Notes under the pieces: generated by a model | Told to the model about the DNA's origin: nothing | The model's input: the letters and a program-made list of their open reading frames with translations, nothing else | Databases searched by the model: none | In this document: piece by piece, positions 58,776 to 64,000 of the stretch | How positions within the stretch are numbered: the first letter of the stretch is position 1 | Layout: every line of letters begins with the position of its first letter | Made by a program: the position numbers and the translations under genes | Origin: Drosophila miranda | Lineage: Eukaryota > Arthropoda > Insecta > Diptera > Drosophilidae | Assembly (NCBI RefSeq): GCF_003369915.1 | Contig: NC_046676.1 | Location: 8,587,501-8,651,500, forward strand | Length of the DNA: 64,000 nucleotides | Direction of reading: 5' to 3'

Positions 58776-59128
58776 TATGAGACGGAGGTGGCACAACCCC
58801 TTTTGCAGGTATTGAAGGAGCTGCACCGTGTACAGCCACTGGAAAAGCTACCGCCCACTGTGGATATTGTTGCTAATAGCATTCTTGGAATGGCGTAAGA
58901 AGACGCTAGAAATAGAATGCACCTCAGGCTATTCCTGGAATCCTGCTTTGACTTTTCTGTGACTGCAAATCGTGTGTCATATGAGCTGCAGGAACTGGTA
59001 TTGTACATGCGTGTAGCCCTTCTTGAAAGTTTAATTAACCCTATCTTCATTATCAGGACCCTTCCTCAGTGCATCGTCTGAGTGCAGTCTTTCTGCAGCA
59101 CCAATCAACGGAGTTGCGAACAATTTAA
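58776..59128 (+). pseudogene. Fragment of an unidentified spliced gene next to the Rpb5 copy
   Basis: One frame from 58776 reads as ordinary protein (TEVAQPLLQVLKELHRV, then LPPTVDIVANSILGMA), meets TAA at 58893, and continues in the same frame (EDARNRMHLRLFLESCFDFS ... YELQEL) to a donor GTATTG at 58998. A 59-base intron ends ATTATCAG at 59056, and the frame resumes in phase as DPSSVHRLSAVFLQHQSTEL before a TAA at 59126. The composition and phase agreement suggest a real coding ancestor now broken by one stop. I cannot name it. Lying 250 bases past the Rpb5 copy and retaining an intron, it suggests a DNA-level duplication of two neighbouring genes. Confidence 0.45.
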
Positions 59129-59643
59129 GAACCACTACTAATTTCTATTCCTCGTGGTTTTTAGTTTGGGGTCCCATGGAGATGCTGGAGGTGGAGATGG
59201 AGATGCGTGTTCCTCCATCGGAGTTCCAGGCATTTGAGTTATGGCGTTCATAGCAAAAGTATGCTGGCGTATTCCTGGAAGCCATTCATTTGCCTTAATC
59301 TCTCGGCAAACACTCTCCCACACAGAGCCCGGCGAATCTATGAATAATTAAATTTGGCTTTTGCTTAGACAGCTGCCGCACTTCTGGCCGCAAACAAAAA
59401 GGCCGAGAGGAAAACCGCTGAGGCGCCACAAAACGGTATGCCAAACAGAGGAGAGGCTTAACCGGGTCCGTTCCGGGCCGGTCCGTTTCTGTCCAGTCCG
59501 GGTGTCGCCTCCTCATTGTTTTCTTGGGAAATTTCACCTTTGAGGACCACTAAATGGTAACCGTATACGGTAGACGCTGTGTCTGCCATCTCTCTTCCAT
59601 TCGGGACGTCGTCCGGTTGTGGGCTCTACTCATTGTTGTTTGC

Positions 59644-59674
<31 letters not shown>

Positions 59675-62600
59675 GGCCTCTATCCCTCTTTGTTTTCGGT
59701 TCTTTCTTTCTCTGTGTCAAGCGGCAGTTAAACGGCATTCGACGCTTTTGCCAAGGCGTCTGTGGGAGCGCAGGGGAGAGGAGGAGTCTAAAACAAATGC
59801 CTATTGCTCCAAAAACAACCAAGACAATATCTGTGTGTGGGTGGCTCTTTGTGTGTGCGTGTGTGTGTGTGTATCCGTATGCTTAACCTTGTTTGCATGC
59901 CTCTCTGCCTGTCTGTCTGCCAGTCGCTCATTCTGTTTGCTCTTCGCGTTCCATCTCTTTTCATGATTTTCCAGGTTCCGCTCTATCTTTGGCGGTTTTT
60001 TTTTTGTATTTCTGCGAAGGTTAAGCGCCGAAAATGAAGCCCAGATGGAGCTGTGGAGAGGAAGAGACGCAACAAGAGAGGGAGGAAATGGCCGCAAGCG
60101 CCAACATTTAAGATAAATACAAATCCCGCTCAATTCAAGCAAAAGACAAGGCATCACTGAGAAACAAGGAAGTGGCACAGTAATTAAGTGCCCCCTGTTT
60201 ATACAAAACATATACACCCATGCAGACATCTGTGTGTGTGTATTTTTTACAGCATTTTGCACTTTGCAGAGAGAGAGAGAAAGGGAGAGCCAAAAACAAC
60301 CTCATTGCGGCTGCCATTCTCATCAGACTAATTATGATTATGATGATGCCCCATGCCCCATGCCCCATGCCCCTCCTGTAAACCACTTTCAGTACCGTTT
60401 GCCGTTGCCCCGACAATTTGGATTGGCAGCCTGACTGGCATGGAATTTCAGAGGCCTCCACTCTGTTCGCCTCCTTTTGGGATGGGGGCAGAATGTGCGT
60501 GGCTGTCGCATATTTGTTGCACAGCGCGCTTAGCACATCGTTACCTGTGCGGCATGGTCGGTTGTGGCTGTGCCTTCTGCCCCACCGCACGCATAACAAA
60601 TCAATATAAACAGGCCCGAGCCCGAGCCAGAGCCAGAACGGTCCTTTGTCCTGCCGCTCCGGCCAATGTTCCAGCTAAAACAGTTCACTTACGGTTATGC
60701 AACATATGGCACGCTCTTGAGAACTACGGGCCATCTCATCGTGTCCCTCTATTCCGGGAACAGTTCATTAAACTGCAGAGAATAGAGAACAGGCCGGGGC
60801 TGGCTCTTATTGGTTCGGCTCGTATCGCATTTCGCCGCGGTCTAAATTGTGCATATAAATATTTATAGACACCATCCCTCCAACATACTGATTGCCCTGC
60901 AACATTAACACAAAATCAATAAAACCGTTTTAGAGCTCATTGAATCGTTAAAGGACAAATAACGAACCGAACCCAAAGACTTATAAATACCCATACAGAC
61001 AGACACACACTTCTACATATAATCATACATAGGATATACATATATGTACGTGCATAGAACCACAATCCATTAATCATATATATTCCCTGAAAAGACGACA
61101 TTAAAAATACATCAAATTGCTAGAAAAGCCACTTGGCACTGTCCCATAAACATTCGAGGAAGCCTGTGGATGGATATAAAATGTATTTTTCTTCGGTTCC
61201 AACACAGTCCTCTTGCAGTAATCCTTCTTCTGCGACTTGTGATGAATGAGTTGCCTCAATTTGCGCCTAATTAAAGCTATTAATTTGTGACCCTCAAATG
61301 CGTATCAATCAATCATAGACCGCGACGTAAGGTCGAAATAGAAGAACGAGGAACCTGTTGATGTGGCCGATGCCGATGCCAAGTTCCTGTAGTTCCTCTT
61401 GCCCCAGTTTGCACAGTCTTGTCAGCTCTGATAATTGCCACAAGATAAGGCACTAGGATGCATTATGTTCTTAATTAAAATGGAGTGAAAGGAACACGCC
61501 CTGAAGAAGGAGGCAATCAGGTTTGTTTCAGTGCTTCATCTCCTGGCAACAGTTTCTATGACATGTGTGCCACGCCCCACACTTTAATGCCCCTGCTAAG
61601 CGAGTGGCACATTGTTTGGCCACCGCACTGATACATACACCCACACAGAATCCTGCATCACTCACTTTCCTAACTCACTTTGCAAGGAACACACGCCTCC
61701 GGATTGATACGGAGTGAAATGTGGAGGCACTGCCACATGGAGAGAGCGACAATCACTCGGTTTTGCCACCATTGGCATTGTTTATTATGCCAATTTGGCT
61801 CGGAGCAAACAGCACTGGCATAGCCACAGTCAGTCAGAGAACAAACAGAAAAACCAGCGGAACTGGCAAAACCAGGAAAACCAACAACCCATCTGATACC
61901 CGGCCGCACAGCATCGGAGCATCGGAGCATCGACAGCATTGGAAACACAAAAACAATTTTCTGGTAGCTGGAAAATTCGAAAATAATGATTTCCACCCAT
62001 GGCTCAGCCCGGACCTCCTTTTTGCCAATTTGGCATTCGCAAAGGGAGTGAGAGGAGAAAAAGAGAATGAGAGGGAGAAAATATTACATATGTACATACA
62101 GAAATTGGGAAAGCCCTGAATGTGCGCCCCCGCCCACCCCAAGCAGACACTAAAATATGCATATATGTATATTCCGAATAATTCAAATGCTTTTCCATTG
62201 AATTTATGCGAAGAACGGAGATTCCCCTTGGCAGATCGACGATACTTTTTTTACTCCTGCCTTGACAGACAAATGCTACTCGATGAAAACAAACAAAAGT
62301 CAATGCAACTCGGAGGCGACAATGGGATGGTGTTCTCCGGTCTGGACAGACTTTCTGGCTGGCATAAATCAAATCTATTCTGCATTTGTATCCTCCGCAC
62401 CCCGCGCAAAGTCCTACAGAGACTTGAACTTGCTCCGGGTCCAAGAAAATAAAGTTATGGAGTGGATAAATGTTGCAAGAGTGGAAAAGTTTTGCCGGGC
62501 AAACAATCTGAGCAAATCTTGCTTAAACATATTGAATTGAAATGTAAACGCTTCCTGAGATTACCCCCACTAGCCACCGGAGAATAAGCCAGTCTGGCGG

Positions 62601-64000
62601 CCAAGGCCGTTTCATTCAAATCTCTTAAGGATACTCTGGCTGATAAGTGGGACTGGAGACACGGCTCTGGCCATTTGCTAATTACAAACCAGAATGGAAA
62701 ATGTACGCTTATTCCTTTTATGCGACTGGGAATACCCTGCACACCTAAAGTATTGAATTGAGTCCTGAGCCCAGGGAATTGACTTTAGCAGAAAAAGATG
62801 AAAGACTAAAAAGGAAATTACAAGCTATGTAGCAATCGCTATCACCCCTTCCACTTCCTTCACTAATGCTACGGTATCAATAGCGTCGAGAAACGCGTCT
62901 TAGTGGCACTACCAAGTGTATGTGTAGATGCGAGTGCGCTCAATAAAGTAAATGAAAGTGTTTCACAAGTGCTACAAAGACCAGTTGGAGGATGATGAAG
63001 AGCAGGGGGAGGACACACCTGTCCGACCTCCACCCCTCTCTGGCCAACCTCCGTCCCTGTCTAGCCATCACTTTACCTGTCCGTCTGGCAGTTGAATGCC
63101 ATTTATAATGGAATGCCTGCCTGGCTTCCAGGCGACGCAATGGCAGCTTTCAAAGTTGGAGGAACTTTTTAAGTGTTTGGCCAAACACGGAGACAATCAA
63201 TGCAATACGTTTTGCGTGGATTTAACAAAACTTAACAAATGGGCGAGTAATTGGCAGTGGCCTCACCAGAGCTTGGTGTGCCTGGAGTACGGGGCGTATG
63301 GGTGATGCGATGTAGGAGCACGCTCTGGCGGCATCTTATTTCGCTGCATGGCTCGTTATGGCGGTATTGAAATAGAAATTGGATTTGCCAGACATTAAAT
63401 GAATCACGGTCGGGGCATTCGATTTCAAGATTTTCCCAGCTTACTCAGACTTTTCTCGCTGTCGTCTGCAGCGTCTGCAATGTCAAGCACTTGGGATTTG
63501 TTTGCTTCGCCTGATTGCGATTGCAGCCAGCTGAAAGGTCGCACTCCTCCTCTCCTCTCCATCCACTCGGCCGTAATCAAATTGTTTGGCCCAAGTGCGG
63601 AAGCTCCACGAACAAGCCACTCATCTTAGATAAACGACAGGCAATGAATTTGAAGCCAGAAGGATAACAAAAAGTTGGTCCTCGCCAAATATGCACATCT
63701 AGAATGCGTATACGCAAAACCCACCCACTCAGTAGCTTGTTAGCTGATTCACGGCGCAAACTATTCATCCAGCCAATAGTTCAACTCATCAGCAACAGAT
63801 TGAGTCTGTGGCGAGTTGAATATCCAAGTTGAGGAAAGCTTGCTTTTGGGGTCAAACATCTATCGATTTGCCAGCGCCAGCACCAGCGCCAGAGCCAAAG
63901 CCTTTGTCGAGTCCTTTTTGCACTTTGCTGACTTTAAGTGCCCATACCGTCCCCGGGACTCACACTAAACGTTGTCGTTGGGCCTTCTCTTTATCTCTTT
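59129..64000. other. Non-coding stretch with no supported gene
   Basis: No open frame shows a domain or credible exon chain. The region contains a CT run at about 59649-59674, a GT run at about 59850-59872, a CCCCATG tandem near 60348-60373 and several short low-complexity tracts. It could be intergenic or intronic. Confidence 0.5.

Overview
The window is eukaryotic and almost certainly from a Drosophila fly. The spliced genes have short GT-AG introns, the non-coding DNA is rich in microsatellites, and there are several copies of a DINE-1/INE-1-like element. The gene set (testis-type Gapdh, PIG-V, the GON4L homologue mute, Ufm1, a V-ATPase proteolipid and Pkc53E) matches what I remember of D. 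melanogaster 53D-53E on chromosome arm 2R (Muller element C). The species is not D. melanogaster as I know it. An obscura-group fly is possible, but that is a weak inference.

Layout. 1-16 kb is mostly non-coding: part of a DINE-1 copy at the left edge, one tRNA-Gly(GCC) at 5.2 kb on the minus strand, and two near-identical full-length DINE-1 copies in direct orientation at 11.9-13.0 and 14.6-15.7 kb. 16-29.8 kb is a dense gene block: Gapdh-like (+), a C1orf43/NICE-3 homologue (-), PIG-V (-), mute (+, eight coding exons, 1739 aa) with Ufm1 nested on the opposite strand in its fourth intron, an intronless V-ATPase subunit c (+), a small secreted protein (+), and a rhodopsin-family peptide-type GPCR (-). 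32.9-48.6 kb holds Pkc53E (-), a conventional protein kinase C. I could rebuild it exon by exon to 675 aa, with consistent phases at every junction. 48.6-64 kb is largely non-coding, except for a candidate two-exon secreted protein at 57.5-57.9 kb and a decayed duplicate of Rpb5 with a neighbouring gene fragment at 58.1-59.1 kb.

Most notable observations. (1) Pkc53E has two mutually exclusive exons for the first half of its C1B (diacylglycerol-binding) domain. They have matching phases and conserved zinc ligands but differ at the residue known to tune diacylglycerol affinity. (2) A Pkc53E intron holds two tandem, same-strand, two-exon genes for secreted cysteine-rich peptides with identical cysteine spacing (C-x5-C-x6-C-x8-C-x5-CC). 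(3) The same intron holds a 175-bp foldback element whose ends closely match the P-element terminal inverted repeat, and it sits inside a second pair of inverted repeats. (4) The Rpb5 duplicate keeps an intact C-terminal domain downstream of a ruined N-terminal part.

The genes are mostly unrelated housekeeping or signalling genes. The shared theme is architectural: tight divergent and convergent spacing, nested genes and overlapping 3' ends. Splice sites were assigned by eye from GT-AG signals, phase and family alignment from memory, so exon edges may be off by a base or two.
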